From: Dryas octopetala
Lineage: Eukaryota; Streptophyta; Magnoliopsida; Rosales; Rosaceae
Direction: 5' to 3'
NCBI GenBank assembly: GCA_963921425.1
Contig: OY992836.1
Span: forward strand, 15,517,614 to 15,581,613
DNA length: 64,000 nucleotides
Shown here: in pieces, positions 40,584 to 51,262 of the stretch
How positions within the stretch are numbered: position 1 is the first letter of the stretch
Layout: every line of letters starts with the position of its first letter
The notes under the pieces: generated by a model
What the model saw: the letters and a program-made list of their open reading frames with translations, nothing else
Told to the model about the DNA's origin: nothing
The model's database searches: none
Program-made: the position numbers and the translations under genes

Positions 40584-41679
40584 TATATAGAGCCCCATTA
40601 TTTCTCCAGCCCCAAAGAGCCTTCATCGCTGAAGATCTAGGATTTTAGGATTTTGATTTGTTTCTAGTTTCATATTGTAAATATCAGACTAATTATTCTT
40701 TTTTGTTGTTAATTTATAAATTTTGTTTATTAATCAGGTTCACATTTCAATTTCATTTGGAATTCTGAGCTTAAATACATTTTTTTGATCATTTAAACGT
40801 ATGTTCTTGTTTCAGATATATAGTGCTGGCATCTCATCTCCCACACCAATTCAGGCACAAACGTGGCCAATTGCTCTCCAAGGATGCGATATCGAGGGTA
40901 TCCTGCACGGTGGGTGCTCATTGCTCACTTTCTTTATACAAAGGGTTCTCATTGCTGATCCCATTTTTTATTAATTTGATTTTGCTCTGAAAATTGTATT
41001 CACTGTGATTGAATTCGATGATCAGTGATTTGAAACTTTGAAAGCTGTGTAATCTTTATATTTTTGTACATATTTCATGATAATGATAAAAATAGTAAAG
41101 CTTGCGTTACAGTCCTGCATGCATGTGGGTAATTTGTCTGATATGGTTGACATTTGGAACAAATCCTGAGTAGCCTGAAAACTAGCTATAGCCTTTTTTG
41201 GGTCACTGTTCAGTTTCCTGAATGGTGCTGCCTTGTCAATGGTATTCTACTACATTCATAGGTCATGGAGGGCATGCTAGGAGTGATTCAGTGTAGCAAA
41301 ATTATTCTTATCTCTTAAGAGTCTTATAGTGAAACTTTAAACAGTGGAGATGAAGTTAATGAGAATGACTATGATGAGTGGATTTGGTCTATTAATGTAC
41401 TGCGATGGCTGTAAAACATCAATATAACTAATATTTTCATATTGTTTGTTGTTTTATATAATTGGAGTTGATCAGTTGCAGTACTATACATCCTATATGT
41501 TTGTTGCTGGATCTTCTTTTGTTGCGTATTTGATGCATAGGGTTTTCAAAAGTGTGCATATATTATATATATGATAGAAATTACACTATCTGTTATTCTC
41601 ATTTGTTGTAAAGTGTGAACCCCATTTTTTTATTGCTGCACTTAACAATAAGATAATTTGTATAAATCTGTAGCATTTT
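40584..41679 (+). pseudogene. Helicase fragment, copy D (deletion derivative of the copy A type)
   Basis: It matches copy A in pieces: the 5' non-coding exon (TATAGAGCCCCATTATTTCTCC), the next intron, the start of the exon encoding [23 protein letters not shown], then a jump at GGATGCGATATC directly to GAGGGTATCCTGCACGG. It then runs through the following intron to CGATGATCAGTG and jumps again into the intron that follows the DEAD exon, ending at 41679 at the first bases of the next exon. At least two deletions remove the helicase motifs. It keeps an empty site (AATATAAC, 41420-41427) for the transposon found in copy A. Confidence 0.88.
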
Positions 41680-42125
41680 CAATCGATTGGTACAATGGAA
41701 ATGTACCCATAAAAAATTATTTTTTCTTATTTGGTTATTTCTATTTTGTGGGCATATTCATTTTTATTAAATTTATATAATTTAAATTCCACAATTAGTT
41801 TTAAGATAATATGATAATATTAGGATATTATAATATTATAATATTAAGATAATATAAAACTATGATAATACAAGGATAATATTAAAATTTAAATATCATT
41901 AATTTTAAGATAATATTATACATTTTTTAAATTAAAAACATCTGGACAATATTTTTGGACTTCAGTCAAAAATAAAAAAATATTAAAGTATTAATCTAAG
42001 AGAGGAGAAAAAATTAGACTGGTCTGTGAAACACCCTTAAAAAAACTTTTATATATTTGATATCATTGGATACCCTTAAAAAAATTCATTAAAATCCGGA
42101 TTGAGGACATCCTTAAAATCCTAAT
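41680..42125. other. AT-rich DNA with TATTATAA-type simple repeats
   Basis: Contains runs such as ATATTATAATATTATAATATTA near 41820-41900. No gene seen. Confidence 0.5.
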
Positions 42126-42133
42126 TGAATACA

Positions 42134-42923
42134 AGAGTTATTTACACTTACACACCATAAAGTTTATTGTTCTTTCACATACACCCATAGAGTTTTAAAA
42201 ATTACATATACACCTCTGAGATTTCAAAACTATTACACATAACTCCTATATGAGAAAACAATAAATAAACAAAAAAAAAATTTATGTTGAGATTTGACCT
42301 TATTATGTTATTGCACCCACTTAGCATGTCTTCTTACATACTTTTTTATTATTTTTCGTCTCACTATAGGAGTTATATGTAATAATTTTAAAATTTTAAA
42401 ATCTTAAAAGGTGTATGTATAATTTTTAAAGGGTTTATTTCATATTTAGTACCTAAACTTTGACCCTTGTTTTAATGTGGTACATAAACTTTTATTTGTC
42501 TCAATTGAGTACCTAAACTTTTATTTTGTGTCTAATAGGTACCAAAATGAATTTTTGTTAAAATTGTCAATAAAAATTAGGGGCAATATAGTCAAAGTAT
42601 ATTTTAATTATTTTCTTTATATATTTAAAATTATTAAAAAAAAACACACAACAAACAAAAAAAATTAAAAATTAAAATTAAAAAATAAATTTTTTGAAGT
42701 GACTATATTGCCCCTAACTTTTGTTGATAATTTTAACAGAAATTCATTTTGGTACCTATTAGACACAAAATAAAAATTTAAGTACTCAATTGAGACAAAT
42801 AAAAGTTTAGGTATCACATTAAGACAATGGTCAAATTCAGATATTAAATATGAAAAAAATCATTTTTAAATCGTAGGAGAAGTACGTGAAAAACTAAGAA
42901 ACCGTATTAGTGTAAATAACTCT
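42134..42923. mobile_element. hAT-type MITE (outer of a nested pair)
   Basis: Ends AGAGTTATTTACACT and, reversed, AGAGTTATTTACACTAATACG. TGAATACA is duplicated exactly at 42126-42133 and 42924-42931. Without the inner insertion it would be about 350 bp. Confidence 0.88.
42431..42861. mobile_element. Mutator-like MITE (inner of a nested pair), 431 bp
   Basis: Inverted repeats of nearly 190 bases (left GGGTTTATTTCATATTTAGTAC; the right arm carries GGTACCTATTAGACACAAAA and its mirror). ATTTTTAAA is duplicated exactly at 42422-42430 and 42862-42870. It sits within the hAT-type MITE and is therefore younger. Confidence 0.88.
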
Positions 42924-43476
42924 TGAATACAGCCCCTCCCCTCCCCTCAATTCACCCAATCTACCTGCTTCAAGCAGGCCCATAGATCACAAAGCCCGTC
43001 TACAGTCAATTAGACAGATGGTTCATCGCCATCGGTGCAGCTGATATATCCCAAACCCTAGTATGAAATTCCATTGTTTTTCAGAACAGACTTTCTTTTT
43101 TCCCCTGCCCATATAGAGCCCCAGTATTTCTCCAGACCCAAAGAGCCTACATCGCTGAAGACCCAGGTAAGCAATCTAGGCTCTACTTGCTTAATATTTT
43201 TTCAACTTCATTTCCTCCCTTTCTCTTTAAAATTTAGGATTTTAATTTTTTTCTAGTTTCATATTGTAAATATCAGACTAATTATTCTTTTTTGTTGTTA
43301 ATTTATAAATTTTTTTTATTAATCAGGTTCAATTTCCTTTGGAATTCTGAGCTTAAATTTTGAAAAAAAAAATATATATATATATATATTTGTGACTGCT
43401 TTGTCACTCTCACAGGTCAACCCACCCAAGTTTTAAATCCTCCCTGTTTTGGTATGATTGTAGATACTTATCAGGC

Positions 43477-46400
43477 ATGGCTTCTGCTGCTCCAGAGTGG
43501 TTTGCCTCAGATGATCCCACACTTCCAAAACCTTGGAAGCGTATGATTTGTGGTCGCACTGGTAGGTTTTACTACTGGAATACTGAAACTGACATTACCC
43601 AGTATGAAAGGCCGACTTCCTTGCCTCCGATTGATCCAGTATGTCAAGTTCTTTTTCCTTCTAATGTATGCTGATTCTATTTAATTTCAATTTTGACTTA
43701 TAATGATTTCTGTTATATTTTATTAACTTGCTATAAATGCTTCAAAATGGGCATGATTACATGATCCACCAAGCCAAATAACTGTTCTGCATTGTGACTT
43801 GGGGACACTTGTCCTGAGTTTGAGAGATGTGTACAGCATGATAGTCAGCAGTGCTGATGCTCTATCGTTTATAATTCTTGAAGACAAAATGTATACCATG
43901 TTTAAATGATGTGGATACTTTATGACTTGAATTTTTTCATCTTAATTGCATAGGGTGTCTACGTTCCTGCACCGTTCTTGACATTTGAAGACACTAATTT
44001 TCCTCGAGTGATATTGCGACAGGTTACATTTTTCAGGATTTTTTCTTTCGTAAGATAAAATACCAATTATGAGATCCACGCCATTCTATTTTTGTATTAT
44101 CTTTATTTGGTTTTACTACTTTTGAACTCCTAAGTCCTCACTTGTCGCAGGTGCGATATCTGCTCCGGGGGAGGAGCATATGTTGCACGCTGTACTGCTA
44201 TTGTCACACTTACACGTGCAGCAACTATTCTGATTTTTGGAAGCTGCAAGATGCACTGTTGGAGCGTTTCTTGTGCATCTTCTAGAAGGGTGGTTGGCCC
44301 TGATAGAATTAGAGTATCCAACCCAAAACCAATTGGCAATGGGTGGAGAGGCCCAACACTTATAAGCACATATGCTAAGCTCTAGTTTTTCGATGTGGGA
44401 CATTGCTCCACATTACTCTCAACACGCCCCCGCACGTGTGGCGAAATTTTGAGCCTTACACGTGAACAAATTGTATTGGGTGACGTGAGAGCACGTGTGG
44501 TTGTTGGGCCTTACACGCGAATAACCAAGCTCTGATACCATGATAGAATTAGAGCATCCAACCCAAAACCAATTGGCAATGGGTGGAGAGGCCCAACACT
44601 TATAAGCACATATGCTAATCTCTAGTTTTCCGATGTGAGACATTGCTCCACATTACTCTCAACAGGCCCTTCATCCAAGTCACACCTGTTGTGACTGGGA
44701 TTTCTTGCTTAATGGCTCGACCTCGTATGTCTCTATTCCCTCTTTTGTTACCTTAAGTTGCTTATGTTAGAAACCATATACCCATGAGATTTTTTTTTAT
44801 TGGTTACAAGGGAAGGCCAAGGGGGGAGGGGGGATTCGAACTCTGGCCTTGGGTTTAATGGTAAATGTTCTCAACCACTAGAGCTACAAGCCCACACAAA
44901 AAAAAAAAACAAATATATATATATATATATTATGATATTTGGTTGTAGTCAATCTTCTTCATGGAGCATCCCCGACATTTTTTTGATCATTTAAACGTAT
45001 GTTCTTGATTCAGATATATAGTGCTGCCATCTCATCTCCCACACCAATTCAGGCACAAACGTGGCCAATTGCTCTCCAAGGAAGGGATATTGTGGTGATT
45101 TCCAAAACTGATCTGGGGAATTCGTTGGGGTATTTGATGCCTGCCTTCATTCTTCTTACATATTGCCAAAATAATTCTCAAAAGGACACGAAAGTTTTGG
45201 TTTTGGCTCCAACATGCACACATGCAACACAAATTCAAGCTGAGGTTTCAAAATTTGGGAAAGCTTTGAGGGTATCCTGCACGGTGGGTGCTCATTGCTG
45301 ACTTTCTTTATACAAAGGGTTCTCATTGTTGATCCCAATTTTTATTTTTATTTTTAATTCGATTTTGCTCTAAAAATTGTATTCACTGTGATTGAATTCG
45401 ATGATCAGTGCTTGTCTGGCGGAGCTTCAAAGGATCTTCAGCTAAAAGAATTAGACCATGGGGCAGATGTAGTTGTGGCAACTCCTGGTCGACTCAACGA
45501 AATATTGGAAATGAAGAAAATTTATTTGGGGCAAGTTTCACTCCTTGTACTTGATGAGGCAGATCAAATGCTTGACAAGGGTTTTGAACCTCAAATCCGT
45601 AAAATCATGAATGAAATACCCCCAAGTAGGCAAACTCTTATATACACAGCAACATTGAACTTGGAAGTAAGAAAAATAACAAGTGATCTTCTTGTTAATC
45701 CTGTCCTGGTGAATAACGGCTGTGTTGATGCACGTGCTTCAAACAAGTTCAAAACACAGGTGATTTTTTAATCATTACATCTTTTCTGGTGTCTTCAAAA
45801 GTGCAAAAAGGAAAATGGTGGTATATGTAACTTAGAAGAGTTACAATTCCATACACTCAAGTGAATTTATGTTTTATGATTTGAAACTTTGAAAGCTGTG
45901 TAATCTTTATATTTTTGTACATATTTCATGATAATGATAAAAATAGTAAAGCTTGCGTTACAGTCCTGCATGTGGGTAATTTGTCTGATATGGTTGACAT
46001 TTGGAACAAATCCTAAGTAGCCTGAAAACTAGCTATAGCCTTTTTTGGGTCACTGTTCAATTTCCTAAATGGTGCTGCTTTGTCAATGGTATTCTACTAC
46101 ATTCATAGGTCATGGAGGGCATGCTAGGAGTGATTCAGTGTTGCAAAATTATTCTTATCTCTTAAGAGTCTTATAGTGAAACTTTAAACAGTGGAGATGA
46201 AGTTAATGAGAATGAGTATGATGAGTGAATTTGGTCTATTAATGTACTGCGATGGCTGTAAAACATCAATATAACCAAGGAATAAAATTTCGAGTTTCGA
46301 GGAAATTTCGATGAAAATTTCGACAGAAATTAGATGGAAATGACGGAAATTGCTATCAAAATACGGAAATTTTGAATGAAACTTTACCATATGTTTATTT

Positions 46401-49400
46401 AACATATTATTTACTAAATTGATAAAAAACATTGAAGAAATCAAATTATATAGTAGGTTTCATGTGATATAAGGTGAATATAATGCACGCTGGAGCAAAT
46501 ACTATTAAATAAAATTAGTATAATGAATAAACAAAATTAGTATATTATTTATACTGTATAATCTAATACTCTATATATTCTATATACCCTAATACTCTTT
46601 ATACTCTATAATCTGTACATTAAACCCTATATACTCTATATTTTTTAGGATATTAGGTTTTAAGCCCTTTAGGATACTTTTAATTATTTTTTTATGTAGA
46701 AATGTATTAAAGTTTAAGGTTTAAAATAACTAAAAGAAATCTCAAACCTTTTTTTCTTCTTTCCCATTGCCCAAAGGCCCCAAACCCCCCCTCATTTTTT
46801 TTCTTTCCTTAATTTTTTTCCTCGTGCCTCTCTCTTCAGTCTTTTTTTTTTTTTTTTTTTTCATCTTTCCTTCTTTTTTTTTTCCGTGTCTCTTACTTAG
46901 CCAAGCTTTGTCTTCACTAAGTGTAACAACCCAAGTTTTGGTTTATGGTAATTTTATTACTTAAAATTTTCAAATTTGTTTTAAGTTTAAAAGAATTAGA
47001 AATTTCTTTAAATTTATTTTAACTAACTTAGACTTTTTGTTGTGGTTCTAGAGCTTAGTTGTGTGGAAATGAATTTTAGAAAATGAAAATTCAAGAATTT
47101 GACGATTATTATTTTTTTCAGAATTAAATTATAAGAGTATGATTTTTCATAATTTTTTTGAAAGCAATTTGACTATTTTGAGGTTATAGGAAATTAGTAC
47201 TCATCAATACGAGTTCGTAGAATTTTTCGGTGAATTATTTGGAGTCTCGAGCTATTTTTGGTGAATTTCTGAAGTTGGAGAAAATAGAAAATATGATAAT
47301 TTCGGTAAATTTCTATAAATTTCGGCGAAATTTTGAAAATTTCGCCGAAATTTTCCCGAAATATAATTAAACATGTGTTTCGATTTCGACACTCTAAAAA
47401 AACGAAATTTAATTCCTTGAATATAACTAATATTTTCATATTGTTTGTTGTTTTATATAATTGGAGTTGATCAGTTGCAGTACTATACATCCTATATGTT
47501 GGTTGCTGGATCTTCTTTTGTTGCGTATTTGATGCATAGGGTTTTCAAAAGTATACATATGATAGAAATTACAGTATCTGTTCTTCTCATTTGTCTGTAA
47601 AGTGTGAACCCCATTTTTTTATTGCTGCACTTAACAATAAGATAATTTGTATAAATCTGTAGCATTTTGAAGTTGTCTTACAAAGGGATAAGGAGACTCG
47701 TTTAAAGCAGATCATCACATCCCAGAAAAAAGGAGCTAAGGTCATTGTTTTTTGTTCAACAAACAGTTTGTGTGATAAGCTTGCATGCAATTTTGGGGCT
47801 GCTGCAATTCATGGCGGCAAGTCTCAAGGTGAGAGAGATTTGGCTCTAAATCAGTTCCGGAGTGGAGAGTCCCCAATATTAGTTGCCACTGATGATTTTG
47901 CTTGCAGGCTTGAAATCAAAGATATAAGGTTAGCTCATGTCTTCGCACTTTTTTTGCCTCCCAATCTGACATGTGTGTTCCTAGAATTTAGTTCCTTTGG
48001 GACCTCAACATCGTTTAAAAGACATTGTACTTATTCTTTTGAGTTTCTCATGTTACAGGGTAGTGATTAACTATGATTTCCCTACAGGGTTTGAGGACTA
48101 TGTTTACCGCATTGTAAGAATTTGGAGGGCTGGGGCAACTGGGGTGTCGTACACCTTTTTCACTGAGCAGGATTTGAAATATGGAGCTGATTTGATAAAT
48201 GTTCTGAAGCTAGCCAACCAGCAGGTGCCCCCAGAGATGCGAAAAATTGCTCGTTGTGGTGGGCCTCTTTTTGTTAAAGATAGGAATCGGATGAGTTTTT
48301 TTGATTCTAGTGACCATTGGGATTCTGGTGGCCATGCTGGCATGAGGGATATTGGTAACTTTGGTGGTCGTGGTCGTGACGACATGAAACTTGTTGAAGA
48401 ATGGGTTGTCCCATTGACTAGTGTTGAAGATATTCATGAGGTGAAATTTCCGTCTCACAGTTTATTTTGTCTACTGCATTGTCAACAAATTAGATATAAA
48501 TTGACGTATTGGAATTTCTATATATCAGATATTTACGAACTTCTGCATTGGAAATTTGAGAAGCAGTCCTTGGTCAGAACTTGGTGTGCTTCAACCAGAG
48601 ATGAAGAAACTGCTGTGGAGAATTAACTTGATGGGTTTCCTTACCATCAACAACCAACCAGCAGTAAATGGTAAGTAATAAAGTGTGTGTGTGTGTGTGT
48701 GTGTGCCCGCATGTGAGCAAGGCTTCATGAGAGTTTATTTGATATTTATCATTGAGAGTTTAACATGAATTCTTGTCAAGAAAGAGTTTAACATGAATCA
48801 ATGAAGTCACTTAATGATTACAAGAGTGTAGGTCTCAGTGGAAGTAACCATAAACTGACTTGAACTTGATGATGTACAATTTAAAACTGATATGTTTTCA
48901 TTCTCCATTAGCGGAAAGATCAAATGAAGTTAAAATTGTAACATTTTTCAGCTCAGAAAGGTGATAGATCCCATATTGTGGTTTAACTTCTACTAGTAGT
49001 ACATAGTGGGATTTCATGTCTTTTTAGAAATCCGTTTGAGCTTCAATTAAGCATCCGTTTGTGGCTTCCATCATACTTTTGTATTTTTTTCTGTGAAACT
49101 GACCTTTGCTCTGCAAAATATCCTCTTATTTGTTTGGTAAAAGTTTTCTATGTGAAAATATTAAAGGTCAAGAGATTGAGATGGAAGCTCTTTCTTTAGT
49201 CAATGACTAAGAGAACATCTTGCTCATAACAAATCTAGAAACTTTGCATATTTATCTAGACTGTAACAATATCTGATTTGTTTTCAGGATGTTGTGCTGG
49301 GCCTGGAGGATATGTTTATCAGAAAGCCCATGTAGAGTTTTTCTGTTCCAAGGAGAAGTTGGATGCTCTTGTTGACAAATGCAAGGCTCTTCCATCCCTA

Positions 49401-49907
49401 GCCTACATTGCCATGAACAGAACAGGGAGTTGGATATCTAATAAACGCCGAGAAGTTGTGGATGTGGTAACATGGGGAGTCTTCCCATCTATGAGGATAA
49501 TCAAACAGACTGTCTTGGATCATGACAGTTTTACTGTTTGGAAGGATGAGGCATTTGAAATCTGGTCAAGAGGGTGGGCCTGCTTATACCCTGAGGGCGA
49601 CTCATCTAGGAAATTGCTTGAAGAGGTTGGCTTTCTTCATTTTAGTCTCTTCTTGCCTGTTTACATAATTATGGTTTGATTCTTCAAATGCATGCGTATC
49701 ACACAGCCCTGCGGATACCTTTTTACTCATTTTTTGGCTAGCATTTGGTTTTGTTATGTTGACACTATCTTGTTCTCGTAACTTCTGCAGGTGCAGAACA
49801 GCTACTTCTTTGTCAGTTTGGTAGATCATGACTACATCCATAATGATCTTTTTGCTGTTTTTGCTGATTTCCGAATGAGTGGTTTTGTTGGCTCTTCCGT
49901 TTCTTAA
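43477..49907 (+). CDS. Chimeric WW / DEAD-box-like helicase / MTHFR C-terminal protein (copy A)
   Basis: Nine coding exons keep one open frame of 698 residues: 43477-43638, 43954-44022, 45014-45283, 45409-45759, 47663-47928, 48059-48440, 48529-48670, 49288-49625, 49791-49907. All introns are GT-AG; a 5' non-coding exon ends near 43166. Residues 18-48 are a WW domain; 55-~440 match RH14/40/46-type helicases (Q-motif region [17 protein letters not shown] at 216-219). From ~482 it is MTHFR ([71 protein letters not shown]), lacking the catalytic barrel. The two join inside one exon after a Gly-rich helicase tail. Motif I reads SKTDLGNS for AKTGSGKT, Ia PTCTHA for [29 protein letters not shown], so ATPase activity is improbable. 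It may be a pseudoenzyme or a gene not yet decayed. Expression is unknown. Confidence 0.75.
44301..44664 (-). mobile_element. TRIM (terminal-repeat retrotransposon in miniature), 364 bp
   Basis: Two 124-bp direct repeats (44301-44424 and 44541-44664) begin TGATAGAATTAGAG and end CTCTCAACA as read on +. Next to the second is CCAAGCTCTGATACCA, the complement of an initiator-tRNA-Met primer site, so the element faces the reverse strand. GGCCC is duplicated at 44296-44300 and 44665-44669. It has no coding capacity, as usual for TRIMs, and looks structurally whole. The two LTRs differ at about 4 of 124 positions, which suggests an insertion a few million years old at typical plant rates. It lies in an intron of copy A. 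Confidence 0.9.
44791..44897 (-). mobile_element. tRNA-derived SINE in copy A intron
   Basis: Reverse-strand GTGGGCTTGTAGCTCTAGTGG resembles a tRNA head with A box, and AGAGTTCGAATCC a B box, ending ...TTGTAACCAATAAAAA. A matching element occupies the equivalent intron of copy B (60938-61058), so insertion preceded the A/B duplication. Confidence 0.75.
46276..47419. mobile_element. CAAGG-family hAT-type element, copy 2, 1144 bp
   Basis: Termini CAAGGAATAAAATTTCG and, reversed, CAAGGAATTAAATTTCG. The 8-bp target duplication AATATAAC is exact at 46268-46275 and 47420-47427. It shares sub-terminal and internal sequence with the copy at 23310-24504. It sits in the intron after the DEAD exon of copy A; copies B and D show the uninterrupted site. 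No transposase frame. Confidence 0.93.
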
Positions 49908-51262
49908 AGCCACACAAGCCTTTAAACCAGTGCTTTCCTTCACAAGCCTTTAAACCAGTGCTTTCCTTAAAAGCGGATGGAAATGTTTAAATGCTACAAA
50001 TGTATTTGATATTTACGAATGCTTGTATGTGTGTACATGAGTGTGTTTGATGCTTGACCTTGATTTAAAATTTTTGATAGCCTACTTAATTGGTGTATCT
50101 TTTGGGATTATCTAGCTAGCTCTTCTTGCATTTACCTACACTTAATTAGTAAGCATTGCATTGGCTGGAAACGTTGTTTTCAAACATTATGGTCCCTGAC
50201 AGATAATTTGCTTATAAGACAAATTAGCTGTGTTTTTTTTACTGTTTCGAGTTAGTGTGAATTGGGTGCCAAACCATTTGCCAGAGATTTACTGTTCCGT
50301 CTGAAGATGAATTTGTTTGGGGAACATCTGCTAATGGGATATTTCACTATTAAATCTTCCACATGGTTACAAGAGTAAAAAAAATCCTCATCCTAGAACT
50401 CAGTTAGTCAAGAAAGTATGGAAGCTCAATCTTCCCCCGCAAGTCAAGATGCCTTCTTGGTTGTTTTTAGACTCATAAACTACTTGGGATCGGGTTTTCC
50501 CCTATCAAATCTGCAGACTCATAAGCTTGAGAAGCCCCTCTGAGTCTTTTATTTTAGAAAAATGAAACGAACAAAGCAAAGTATGATGGTGTCCTATAAT
50601 TGCCTAAAGAATCCATTTGGGTTCAAGCTCACATTTTTGTGATCAATGCAATGCAATAGGGGGTAATCATCCTTTGGCTCTTATTTTCCTCCCATACCTC
50701 TCAACATAAGCATCACAATATATGTAAATAAATGGCAACATAAGTTTCTTGTTTAGGGTACCTCTTCATTGTGCTCTCTAGTGTACCTATTTATCTTTCT
50801 TTTTTATGTGCACAATACATACCAGCCTATCATACCTATTTAATATACCGTGTATCTTAGATACAAGGCTACACGCATTTAGCATACCAACATGTACAAT
50901 ACATATCTAGTATATACCTAGATGCATATTTATCGTACATATTTAGTATACCTGTGTAAACAGAAAAGAGAAATACTACTTTTTCTAGAAATAAATTAGC
51001 ATTACAAGATGTTTCTTCTTCAGATACAAAAACATAAGACCACACATGGCAAAGAAGGTTTCATGGTTCAAACATACATATACCTCAAGACCAAACAACC
51101 ACAAACACAAATCACAACAAACCACACCCAAATGAAGAACATAATACACCATGAACATAAAGAATTTGGTGTGCAAAATACACTTGGATTGAAGGAGGCA
51201 TATTGGAGGACAAAATTAAGTGTATTGCTATCAGGTGAGGTTTGAAGCTTCTACAAAACCAC
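49908..51262. other. 3' flank of copy A and intergenic DNA
   Basis: About the first 400 bases (to near 50300) are homologous, inverted, to the 3' flank of copy B (56780-57130), so the duplication reaches past the stop codon. A 29-base direct repeat (CACAAGCCTTTAAACCAGTGCTTTCCTT) sits at about 49914 and 49942. The remainder has no supported gene. Confidence 0.6.

Noticed and set aside
40584-41679. Independent helicase gene
   Set aside because: Internal deletions remove all helicase motifs; it is a fragment of the copy A type.
43477-43674. Small stand-alone WW-domain protein
   Set aside because: A good donor site at 43639 and a matching acceptor at 43953 connect it to the helicase exons, as in copy B.
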